This document shows, piece by piece, positions 1 through 6,285 of a stretch of 21,157 nucleotides of DNA. This DNA is from Bacteroidales bacterium. GTDB taxonomy: Bacteria > Bacteroidota > Bacteroidia > Bacteroidales > UBA932. The notes below the pieces were generated by a model, which was given only the letters and a program-made list of their open reading frames with translations, searched no databases and was not told the DNA's origin. The first letter of the stretch is position 1; each line of letters starts with the position of its first letter. The position numbers and the translations under genes are program-made. Location of the stretch: the NCBI GenBank assembly GCA_016295245.1, contig JAEDLO010000020.1, positions 1-21,157 on the forward strand, given 5' to 3'.

Positions 1-57
1 ACCTGCGCACTTGACCCCTCTCAGAAGTGGTTCTGGGGCACATTGGGTGCGCAGGTG
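1..57. repeat. Palindromic structured repeat, copy 1
   Basis: Perfect 10-bp terminal inverted repeat: ACCTGCGCAC at 1-10 and GTGCGCAGGT at 47-56. The inner part can form two small hairpins, CAGAA/TTCTG (loop GTGG) and GCAC/GTGC. The same architecture and much of the same sequence recur at 125-184 and 198-257. The window edge probably cuts off the first base or bases. It resembles a REP-type or other short non-coding palindromic element; the family is not recognised. Confidence 0.75.
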
Positions 58-74
58 ATTGACACGAAGCAAGG

Positions 75-106
75 GCACCTGCCTTAGAAGGGCCTCTGGT
101 GGGTCC
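75..106. repeat. Degenerate palindromic repeat, decayed copy
   Basis: CACCTGCC at 76-83 followed by an AGAAG..CCTCTG core (86-97) resembles the left arm and centre of the neighbouring intact copies. The right terminal arm is not recognisable. It sits where a copy would be expected between copy 1 and copy 2. Best read as a decayed member of the same cluster; similarity is partial. Confidence 0.4.
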
Positions 107-124
107 TCGATGAAGTTTTGTCAT

Positions 125-184
125 TCACCTGCGCGGGTAACCCCCTCCAGAAGTACCTCTGAGGCATACGGAGTGCGCAGGTGA
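125..184. repeat. Palindromic structured repeat, copy 2
   Basis: Perfect 10-bp inverted ends TCACCTGCGC (125-134) and GCGCAGGTGA (175-184). The centre carries CAGA-AGTACC-TCTG, which can form an internal hairpin, and a weak GCA/TGC pairing. The core from CAGAAGTACCTCTGAGGCA is shared with copy 3, which starts 73 bp further on. Confidence 0.8.
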
Positions 185-197
185 GACCTTTATCCCC

Positions 198-257
198 TCA
201 CCTGCGCGGGCGCCCCCTCTCAGAAGTACCTCTGAGGCACCCTCGGTGCGCAGGTGA
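198..257. repeat. Palindromic structured repeat, copy 3
   Basis: Same 10-bp inverted ends as copy 2 (TCACCTGCGC at 198-207, GCGCAGGTGA at 248-257). Internal hairpins are CTCAGA-AGTACC-TCTGAG and GCACC-CTC-GGTGC, giving a Y-shaped fold closed by the terminal stem. The internal stems vary between copies while mostly keeping the ability to pair, so structure may be what is conserved. Confidence 0.8.
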
Positions 258-285
258 TACGAATTGTCACTCTCCTGGGAGACGA

Positions 286-330
286 CACCCGGCCAGAGCC
301 CTCTGTTGGGAAACCTTCCCGCGCAGGTGC
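286..330. repeat. Degenerate palindromic repeat, last copy of the cluster
   Basis: The right arm GCGCAGGTG (321-329) is intact, the centre has CCAGAGCCCTCTG, and the left arm is reduced to CACCCGG (286-292). This fits a decayed fifth member of the cluster. Nothing else coding or structural is evident in this stretch. Confidence 0.45.
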
Positions 331-376
331 TTTGCAGGAAGTGGAGGAGGCGGTATTGTATGGCAGAAAAGCAAAT

Positions 377-421
377 GGGACTCAAATCAGGCGAAGTTTG
401 TGATAAAGTGACAAAAGTCCC
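377..421. other. Inverted repeat upstream of the first gene
   Basis: GGGACT (377-382) and AGTCCC (416-421) are inverted copies separated by 33 bases, just upstream of the predicted -33 element at 430. This could be an operator or a chance match. The rest of 331-429 shows no convincing gene. Confidence 0.25.
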
Positions 422-429
422 AAGTAAAA

Positions 430-461
430 TTTGTAATTTAGATTAATTCTATTTTACTTTG
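430..461 (+). promoter_or_regulatory. Bacteroidetes-type promoter of the PTPS-family gene
   Basis: TTTG at 430-433, a 20-bp spacer, then TTACTTTG at 454-461. This matches the Bacteroidetes consensus TTTG-N19-21-TAnnTTTG with one mismatch in the -7 box. The predicted start of transcription near 466 leaves a leader of about 24 nt before the ATG at 490. Confidence 0.6.
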
Positions 462-489
462 CTAAACAAACCAATATCCGATTAGTATT

Positions 490-1053
490 ATGAGAAGCAT
501 TACAACTTTTGATTTACAGTACGCACACCGCTTTTACGGGTTCAAGGGCGAAGCTCAGTATCTTCACGGCCATACCGGGGTCCTCACCATTGAAGTTGAG
601 GACAGTGTCAATCCGGGCGTGAATATGGTTTACCCTTGCAATGAAATCCAGAAGATTGCCTGGAGCGTGCTGAAGAATTTCGACCACGCACTCATTCTCA
701 GGGAGGATGATCCACTTCTTCCTGCAGTGCTGGATGTTTACGAGAAGCAGGGCATCAAGAATGGACACCCTCAGAACACGATGAAAGGCGAGGCCTTCAA
801 GACTGAGCTTGCTACTGCTTACCCTGATTGCAGGCTTGTAGTCACCAAGGAGACTATGACCGTTGAAGGAATGATCAAGATTGTTTATGAGCTCCTCAAG
901 GACAAGCTCAACATCGCCAAGCTCACCTTTACCAGCGGCGTCAATGCTGCAAGCGCAGAATTCACAGAGCGCCACGACATCGACCGTTGCCCGCTTTGCG
1001 GCATCTCCCTTGACGAAAACGGAGTCTGCCCTAAGTGCGGCTACCGCAAGTAA
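490..1053 (+). CDS. 6-pyruvoyl-tetrahydropterin synthase/QueD-family protein with C-terminal zinc ribbon
   Basis: 187 aa. The fold family converts dihydroneopterin triphosphate to pyruvoyl- or carboxy-tetrahydropterin; QueD does this in the cytosol for queuosine synthesis. Visible family features are the zinc-site histidines H13 and H26/H28 (LHGHTG), the FDHALIL segment (D65-H66, equivalent to the Asp-His dyad), and a TVEGM helix resembling the family's PT-E motif. Oddities: the catalytic Cys, normally four residues before HGH, is alanine here (GEAQYLHGH), and no convincing match to the pterin-anchoring Glu near the C-terminus is seen. QueD is about 120 aa; this protein has an insertion around residues 70-115 and a zinc ribbon, C167-x2-C170...C180-x2-C183. 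A standalone transcription unit with its own promoter and terminator. Family membership is fairly sure; whether it is a true QueD is not, so no symbol is given. Confidence 0.82.
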   Translation: MRSITTFDLQYAHRFYGFKGEAQYLHGHTGVLTIEVEDSVNPGVNMVYPCNEIQKIAWSVLKNFDHALILREDDPLLPAVLDVYEKQGIKNGHPQNTMKGEAFKTELATAYPDCRLVVTKETMTVEGMIKIVYELLKDKLNIAKLTFTSGVNAASAEFTERHDIDRCPLCGISLDENGVCPKCGYRK

Positions 1054-1083
1054 TACTCAAGTTCTTTCATAACAACAAAAAAA

Positions 1084-1130
1084 GGATGACTAATAAGTCC
1101 AAATGGACTTAGAGGCCATCCTCTTTTTTT
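1084..1130 (+). terminator. Rho-independent terminator, probably bidirectional
   Basis: GGATG (1084-1088) pairs with CATCC (1117-1121), and an inner stem AAGTCCA/TGGACTT (1095-1101/1104-1110) has a 2-nt loop. A T7 run follows at 1124-1130. On the left an A7 run (1077-1083) would be the T-run for the minus strand, so it can also end the AraC-type gene arriving from the right. Confidence 0.85.
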
Positions 1131-1199
1131 ATTGTAATATAGCCTCCGAGCGCCGGCTGTACTCCTCAGGAACCGTCTCGCTGCGCTTGTTCTTCCACT

Positions 1200-2336
1200 T
1201 TATTGTTTACAATTTTTATAATAATCTTTTGGCGTGCCCCCCTTTACGCTTCGGAAATACCTGTTGAAAGAGGAAACAGAGTTGAATCCGCTCATTTGGG
1301 CCACCTGCGTCATGTTCAACCTTTCAGCATCTGTCATGTTTCGAAGTATGCTGCACGCCTCTTCAACCCTGAAGCGGTTTATATAATTATTGAAAGTACA
1401 GCCAAGACGGCGATTAAGGTAAATGGACAAGTATTTTGTATTGGATCCGATTTCAGTTGCCACTAAATTAAGTGAGAGCTGAGGATTCAGATACAGCTTG
1501 TCTGTTTCCATGCTCTGTTTCAGTTTGGGCTCTATTAACGAAGTAATGTACTGCAAGTTGTTCGGGGACGGATCTACGGCACTCCGGTCTTCCATTGAAT
1601 CCCCAAAGGACTCAGTCAATGAAGCCTCAGAACTGCATTCCGGCGCAGTTGTATCCTCTTCGGCCGTGCAAATAATAATTTTGTGCCCCAAGGCCGACAG
1701 AATCATATATGAGCACACAACTATGGTGGAACTACAATACAATACTTCACTCAGCCAGGTTGTTTCCTTGAAGAAGACGGAATATGCAAACACCATAATG
1801 GAATAGGCAATGCAGGACACCACGACCCATCTCACATCGATATTATCGCTGTATGAATAATGCTCTTCTAAAAATTGCCTGTGTCTGAGAGCGGAATTTA
1901 TGATGAAAATAAACTTCGCAACAGTAACCGAATAAGCAAGGATATATGCCGTCGTTACTATCCAAGCCTTTCCAATAATTGAGTAAACCGGGATAAACGC
2001 AAGCACCAAAACCGGACTTATCCAAACGAATGGCTTTCCCGTGGATTCCGGCTTTACCGCTTCAAGGAAGAAATTAACGACAACAAGCATAACCGACAAG
2101 TCGAGCAACTCCACCACGGCATTCACTAAGGAATTGTCCGCCATCGACCCGAAGAGGAAAATAGAATCCTTTAAAAGACCGACCGCCATGCATACAAATG
2201 AAATGAACAGAACCCGCATCATACGGTTCTGCTTCCTTTTGCCGAAAGTAAGTACGCAAAGAATGAGAAAAAACATTATGGTCGCTCCCCTCATCTGATG
2301 CGCCAACGCTTCAATAAAGCTTATGTTATCGTGCAT
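1200..2336 (-). CDS. Membrane-anchored AraC-family transcriptional regulator (7 TM + HTH)
   Basis: 378 aa. The N-terminal half has about seven hydrophobic helices (residues about 17-33, 40-62, 68-93, 103-122, 124-148, 167-189, 194-216). A polar, Ser/Glu-rich linker (223-260) follows, then a C-terminal AraC/XylS DNA-binding domain (about 265-378) with two helix-turn-helices: residues 288-309 (LNLVATEIGSNTKYLSIYL) and 340-362 (TQVAQMSGFNSVSSFNRYF). The arrangement is common in Bacteroidetes and implies that a membrane or periplasmic signal is passed to DNA tethered at the membrane. The signal and targets cannot be read from sequence. It has its own promoter at 2372-2402 with an adjacent palindrome, suggesting autoregulation. 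The upstream lipoprotein gene is on the same strand and is a candidate target. DNA here is AT-richer than in the housekeeping genes on the right. Confidence 0.88.
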   Translation of the reverse strand: MHDNISFIEALAHQMRGATIMFFLILCVLTFGKRKQNRMMRVLFISFVCMAVGLLKDSIFLFGSMADNSLVNAVVELLDLSVMLVVVNFFLEAVKPESTGKPFVWISPVLVLAFIPVYSIIGKAWIVTTAYILAYSVTVAKFIFIINSALRHRQFLEEHYSYSDNIDVRWVVVSCIAYSIMVFAYSVFFKETTWLSEVLYCSSTIVVCSYMILSALGHKIIICTAEEDTTAPECSSEASLTESFGDSMEDRSAVDPSPNNLQYITSLIEPKLKQSMETDKLYLNPQLSLNLVATEIGSNTKYLSIYLNRRLGCTFNNYINRFRVEEACSILRNMTDAERLNMTQVAQMSGFNSVSSFNRYFRSVKGGTPKDYYKNCKQ

Positions 2337-2371
2337 TTGATTATATCCCGGTTATTGTGAGACAAAAGTAG

Positions 2372-2402
2372 CAAAATTACCCGTAACACACCCAGACCCA
2401 AA
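2372..2402 (-). promoter_or_regulatory. Consensus Bacteroidetes promoter of the AraC-family gene
   Basis: Read on the minus strand: TTTG (2402-2399), a 19-bp spacer, then TAATTTTG (2379-2372), a full match to TTTG-N19-TAnnTTTG. Transcription would start near 2366, giving a leader of about 30 nt before the ATG at 2336. A second -7-like box, TACTTTTG, lies slightly downstream but has no TTTG at the right distance. Confidence 0.72.
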
Positions 2403-2414
2403 GGAATTAATTCC
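2403..2414. promoter_or_regulatory. 12-bp perfect palindrome abutting the -33 element (possible operator)
   Basis: GGAATTAATTCC is a perfect palindrome directly adjoining the -33 TTTG (2399-2402) of the AraC-family gene. Its position is suited to binding by a dimeric regulator. AraC proteins more often bind direct repeats, so the binder may be a different protein. Confidence 0.35.
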
Positions 2415-2447
2415 ATTTTTGACAATAATTCAGAATATGACGTAAAT

Positions 2448-2479
2448 GCTCCCGTTCGGACAATAGTCCTTTCGGGAGC
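2448..2479 (-). terminator. Strong stem-loop downstream of the lipoprotein gene (possible terminator, no U-run)
   Basis: GCTCCCG (2448-2454) pairs with CGGGAGC (2473-2479), and GGAC (2458-2461) pairs with GTCC (2466-2469) across a 4-nt loop. It lies 66-97 bp past the lipoprotein stop codon. No T-run follows on either strand, so it may stabilise the mRNA 3' end or act as a weak terminator. The rest of 2337-2544 has no gene. Confidence 0.4.
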
Positions 2480-2544
2480 GTTGAGTTACTCAGTAAAGGC
2501 GCTGCATTTACGGTATGCCATACAGCTCCGGAAACATTCAATGT

Positions 2545-4443
2545 CTAATAGCTTGTAAAATAGCTTTCGTCTGTAAAAAGTCTCTGTATGCCGCCGTCAA
2601 TCAAAGTAAGTTCCTTGCTCTTGAACTTGCGGGTATTGTCAACAGAGGTAAAAGTTACAACATATTTGTCGGCCGTCTTGTACGAGGCAGGAGACTTTAT
2701 GGACTCTCCCTTGTTCAGTATGCTGTTGAAAGACCACAGAGCCTTGGCCTCCTCCCCGGATGCATTCCATTCATCAGCCTTGTAAAGCCGGATATTGCTT
2801 ATCGGGAAATCCGACTTGTTCTCAATCTGCACATCGCCACAGATGTCCCTGATGAAATCCTGGAGAGGGAACACATATTCTATCTTGCCAATATCGTCGT
2901 AACTAAAATCGTCAAGGTCGGCTTTGGTCGACAAGAAACTCATTGCCCCGTATTTCGGCTTTGCGCTTATACGGAGGGATATCGGTTTTGCGGTTGAATT
3001 GTCCGCTGCCGAAGGCACGCGCCAAACCCAGAAAGATCTGATTGAAGTAGTTGACCTGTATGACCGGGCACTTCCCTCGTCAAAGCCACGGCTTGAGCCC
3101 CAGTCGAATTTCGGAAGGTTGTTGTAAACCAGTTTGTAACCTACTTTGTTTCCGCTTCCGGTTTTGACTATATCCATATCGCTGATACTCCTGGTTTCTT
3201 TGTTTGACCAGGTCCAACCCATGGAGATCTTTGCATTGCCGCTGATGGCCGGGCCTTTTTTACTTATCGAAGGTGATACGGACACATCGGTGTTCAAGCT
3301 GAAAGAAGATGAAGACTCGTAATTTGTAGCTCCGACGACTCCCTCAGGAGATGGCGTGCCTGATGAAGTGAAATAGATGAAGTTGTCGCTGAGAGGCTTT
3401 TGTGTAACAGCATCAACCGGAGTCACATCGAATTCCACCTCCTGGCAGTACATTCCGCAGATTCTCACATAACAGCCTCCGTGCCTGTTCCACCACTTTC
3501 CCTTGTACATGTCGCTGTTCGCTATCGAGGCTGTCATATCTACAAGATAATAATCTCCCGGACTGACATTGGTCTCATATGAATGAATCTGATGGATATC
3601 AAAAGTAAAGGTTACACTCATATTGCCGGAGATATAGTCCGGATCCGACCATAATAGCTGACGCACTTTTTTCTTGGCGCTATCATTGAAGGTGTATGAG
3701 TAGTGGTAGGCATTAAATATGTTTTTTACATCATCCGGTTTTTCGGAATCGGCCTTGACCTCAGCACCCTCAACTTTGAGTTTGCATTCGTCAAGATCCT
3801 TGCCGACATCTTCAATCCACAAGCTCAAGAGTGAGTACAAATCATTGTAGTCATCTTCCAAATCAGTGAAGAAGTCTTCGCCGCCCCCTTCTTCCACCTC
3901 AACCTCATCTTCGTCTTTCGGCTGAACCAGATAATCGTCAAAGGTATCTTCCTCAAAGACTATATGATTGTGGTTCAACCAGTTGAAAGAGAAAATCAAA
4001 GCATTTTCCAGATCCGGAGCAACCGGAGCCCCATACCAGTCGTGGGTAGAGAACCATCTTTCAACATTATCAGACGTTGGATTGACTACGGCGATAATTC
4101 CGCAATTCTCATATACTCTGGTCAGATCTTTTTCGTAGGCGGGATCAAGGGCAGGGACAATCAGCAGTCTGGTCTTGTCCGTTACCGTTGCGGACACTTT
4201 CGGAAGGAGGGATTCAAGCGACTCCTTCATATCGTCGTCACAGCCTCCCAAGATCACGGCATCGTAACCCAGTTCCACACCTGTATTAGCGTTGTGAATG
4301 CAGATATCTTGTTCCGTAGGTACAGGTTCGAGGCCAACATCCTTTTTACAAGAAAAAAGCAGGGCCATCGGAAGGATAAGCGCCAACGGCCTCACAATAG
4401 AAAACAACCTTTTCATACTCTTTATGGTTTTTGTTTGACGCAT
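2545..4443 (-). CDS. Large lipoprotein with possible leukocidin/cytolysin-like beta-pore-forming core
   Basis: 632 aa. A signal peptide ends in a lipobox (LLFSC; lipidated Cys at residue 32, or 23 if the ATG at 4416 is the true start; MKRLFSIV there looks like a typical signal start). The SCKKD junction predicts an outer-membrane lipoprotein. Residues 55-160 look like an alpha/beta region; 163-202 is a very acidic stretch; 270-340 is beta-rich with cysteines at 324, 329 and 333. Residues 375-430 are long alternating Ser/Thr/hydrophobic strands containing a GPAISGNAKISMGWTWS segment and ISDMDIVKTGSGN, which recalls the membrane-inserting stem of leukocidin/Vibrio-cytolysin-type toxins. Residues 530-632 look like an extra beta domain. 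Function is inferred from remembered pattern only; it could be another secreted beta protein. Monocistronic on the minus strand, upstream of the AraC-type regulator; its promoter is not clear. Confidence 0.75.
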   Translation of the reverse strand: MRQTKTIKSMKRLFSIVRPLALILPMALLFSCKKDVGLEPVPTEQDICIHNANTGVELGYDAVILGGCDDDMKESLESLLPKVSATVTDKTRLLIVPALDPAYEKDLTRVYENCGIIAVVNPTSDNVERWFSTHDWYGAPVAPDLENALIFSFNWLNHNHIVFEEDTFDDYLVQPKDEDEVEVEEGGGEDFFTDLEDDYNDLYSLLSLWIEDVGKDLDECKLKVEGAEVKADSEKPDDVKNIFNAYHYSYTFNDSAKKKVRQLLWSDPDYISGNMSVTFTFDIHQIHSYETNVSPGDYYLVDMTASIANSDMYKGKWWNRHGGCYVRICGMYCQEVEFDVTPVDAVTQKPLSDNFIYFTSSGTPSPEGVVGATNYESSSSFSLNTDVSVSPSISKKGPAISGNAKISMGWTWSNKETRSISDMDIVKTGSGNKVGYKLVYNNLPKFDWGSSRGFDEGSARSYRSTTSIRSFWVWRVPSAADNSTAKPISLRISAKPKYGAMSFLSTKADLDDFSYDDIGKIEYVFPLQDFIRDICGDVQIENKSDFPISNIRLYKADEWNASGEEAKALWSFNSILNKGESIKSPASYKTADKYVVTFTSVDNTRKFKSKELTLIDGGIQRLFTDESYFTSY

Positions 4444-4515
4444 AAAATTAAAACAGCTCTTCGGAGCAACAATAAAAAATCAGTCCAAATGAGGAAAAAT
4501 CTAACTCAAAACCAG

Positions 4516-4572
4516 AAAAAAAATCGAGGTGAGTTCAAATCTCGGAAAAACCGAAACTTGAACTCTCCCTCG
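4516..4572 (-). terminator. Rho-independent terminator of the ligase/acyltransferase operon
   Basis: Read on the minus strand: a nested hairpin with CGAGG/CCTCG (4572-4568 with 4529-4525), GAGTTCAA/TTGAACTC (4565-4558 with 4538-4531) and an apical TCGG/CCGA. An A and then T8 (4523-4516) follow. It lies about 40 bp past the stop codon of the acyl-activating enzyme. The rest of 4444-4613 has no gene; GCTC-CGAA-GAGC near 4453-4464 is a minor hairpin in the lipoprotein leader. Confidence 0.87.
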
Positions 4573-4613
4573 GACATACTGATGACGGAACTCCCAGGCT
4601 CCGCCGGAATACG

Positions 4614-6260
4614 CTATTTATACATAAAGCGGCGGATGCTACCCTTAGGGGTCTTGCTGAAAGGTTCGTAGCGGAGCTCGAAACCGCTTACCTGCGAGTA
4701 AGACGGAATCTTGGCGTTGAGGGCCTCGATGTTCTGTTCCATCACGGCAGAGAGCGCATTTGCATCGAGATGATCGGCAGCGGCAAGATCCATATTCGGC
4801 ACAATCAGGGCAACAAGCAGGCCTTCCCTTTCCACAACGATGGACTCAGCCACATATGGAAGGGCATTGAGCACAACCTCAATCTCTTCAGGGAAGATGT
4901 TCTGGCCGTTGGTAGTAAGAATCATATTCTTGCAGCGTCCCATAAGGAATACCACATCATCGTCATCCACTATACCGATGTCACCTGTCCTGAACCAGCC
5001 GTCTTCTGTCATCACCGAAGCTGTAGTTTCAGGGGCCTTGTAGTAACCTTCGAACACCACGTCACCCTTGATGAGCACTTCACCCGGGATGGAATGAGGC
5101 TCCGGAGACTCAATCTTGAGCTCAACCCAAGGCTTCTGGTATGCGCCCACCGACTTGAGCTTGTATGCTCCAGCCTTGCCCAGACAGATGGTAGGGGCGG
5201 CCTCGGTCATACCGTATCCCGTAACGAAAGGAGCCTTCATCTTCAGGGCGAGAAGTTGTTCGAGATGGGCAGGGATAGCTGCACCACCGGTAACGAAAAG
5301 CTCTACATTGCCACCAAGGGCCTGCATCAGAATGATGCGCAGGGCATCGCAGAAATCAGGATTGTTCTCGTAATCGGCAAGCTTGGCCTCGCCGCTCTTA
5401 CTGTGGATGAACTCTCCGATGGAGGACTCAATCATCTTGGTGAGGATGAGCGGAACGGCGAAGAACACTGATGGCTTGTACTGCTGCATCGCAGGCTTGA
5501 GGTTTGCCGGTACCGGAGGAACATAGAGGACACACAGGTGCATTCCGAGGCACAGCGGAGCAATCATATCATACACAAGGCCAAAGATATGGGCGTATGG
5601 AAGCACACTCACATAGCTGTCTCCCTCTCTGTACGGAAAGTTCTTAGGGATGAGGTCAATGTTGGCGCTGAAGTTGCGCACGGTCAGCATCACGCCCTTT
5701 GGATTGCCTGTTGATCCCGAAGTGTACATAATGGCACAGAGCTCATCCATCTGCCTCTGCGGATAGTTTACATCCTCAGGCTGTAGCCCCTGCGGGTAAG
5801 CGGCGGCAAAAGCGGCTGCGCGGTTCTCATAAATTGAAGCGAAATCCCCGCGCGATGCGAGCAGCTCTCCGCTCTTGAGGTCGATGGCCGCAAGCAGCTG
5901 AGGCATAGTCTCAAAGTCCATTTTTGAGAAAATGGCCTTCTCGGTATAAAGGAGACGGCTGTCAGAATGGTCAACAAGCACCTGGGTGTCAGACGGGGTA
6001 AAGCCGTTGAAAAGCTGTACGGATACATAGCCCCCGGAAACCGCTGACATAAATGCCTCGGCCCACTGCGAGCTGCTGCGGGCATTGATGGCAATCTTGT
6101 CGCCGGCATTCAGGCCGACGTTTTTATACATAAGCTGGTTTTCCGCAATCTTTGCGGCAAGCTGACCATAAGTCAGGCTTGAGGTACGGAACTCATCAAG
6201 GGCCGGCTGGTTCCAGCGCTTCTTGACAGAGTTCTCAAAGGTCTTGATAAAGTACTGCAT
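4614..6260 (-). CDS. AMP-forming acyl-CoA synthetase / acyl-activating enzyme
   Basis: 548 aa, normal for the ANL superfamily. It activates a carboxylic acid, probably a fatty acid, as acyl-adenylate and usually then as the CoA thioester. Visible motifs: P-loop YTSGSTGNPKG (179-189), FVTGGAAI (322-329), GYGMTEAAP (348-356), GWFRTGDIG (421-429) and GRCKNMILTTNGQNIFPEEIE (the hinge region, 441-461). The C-terminal motif reads KTPKGSIRRF (536-545): the residue normally occupied by the catalytic lysine of the adenylation step aligns with Ser541, with Lys539 two residues earlier. No signal peptide; cytosolic. The acyltransferase gene ends 25 bp upstream, so the two are probably co-transcribed, and a strong terminator follows. 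Substrate chain length cannot be told from sequence. Confidence 0.9.
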   Translation of the reverse strand: MQYFIKTFENSVKKRWNQPALDEFRTSSLTYGQLAAKIAENQLMYKNVGLNAGDKIAINARSSSQWAEAFMSAVSGGYVSVQLFNGFTPSDTQVLVDHSDSRLLYTEKAIFSKMDFETMPQLLAAIDLKSGELLASRGDFASIYENRAAAFAAAYPQGLQPEDVNYPQRQMDELCAIMYTSGSTGNPKGVMLTVRNFSANIDLIPKNFPYREGDSYVSVLPYAHIFGLVYDMIAPLCLGMHLCVLYVPPVPANLKPAMQQYKPSVFFAVPLILTKMIESSIGEFIHSKSGEAKLADYENNPDFCDALRIILMQALGGNVELFVTGGAAIPAHLEQLLALKMKAPFVTGYGMTEAAPTICLGKAGAYKLKSVGAYQKPWVELKIESPEPHSIPGEVLIKGDVVFEGYYKAPETTASVMTEDGWFRTGDIGIVDDDDVVFLMGRCKNMILTTNGQNIFPEEIEVVLNALPYVAESIVVEREGLLVALIVPNMDLAAADHLDANALSAVMEQNIEALNAKIPSYSQVSGFELRYEPFSKTPKGSIRRFMYK

Positions 6261-6285
6261 TTTGTATTTGTGAGTTGTTGGAGTA

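Noticed and set aside
1..330. Repeat cluster read as a CRISPR array or integron attC sites
   Set aside because: Each unit is a long palindrome rather than a 28-36 bp repeat with uniform unique spacers, and no cas genes are present. The GTTRRRY/RYYYAAC signatures of attC sites are absent.
125..446. Small open frames on both strands across the repeats
   Set aside because: They run through the palindromes, have low-complexity, repeat-derived translations and no convincing upstream signals.
331..489. preQ1 riboswitch in front of the PTPS/QueD-fold gene
   Set aside because: No preQ1-I or preQ1-II pattern is seen, and the predicted leader after the consensus promoter is only about 24 nt, too short for an aptamer.
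3964..4671. 235-codon open frame on the plus strand
   Set aside because: It is antisense to the lipoprotein, crosses the ligase terminator and enters the ligase gene; its translation resembles no family and the opposite strand has well-supported genes.
4770..5471. 233-codon open frame on the plus strand
   Set aside because: It lies wholly antisense within the acyl-activating enzyme, whose motifs are all intact; it is a composition-driven shadow.
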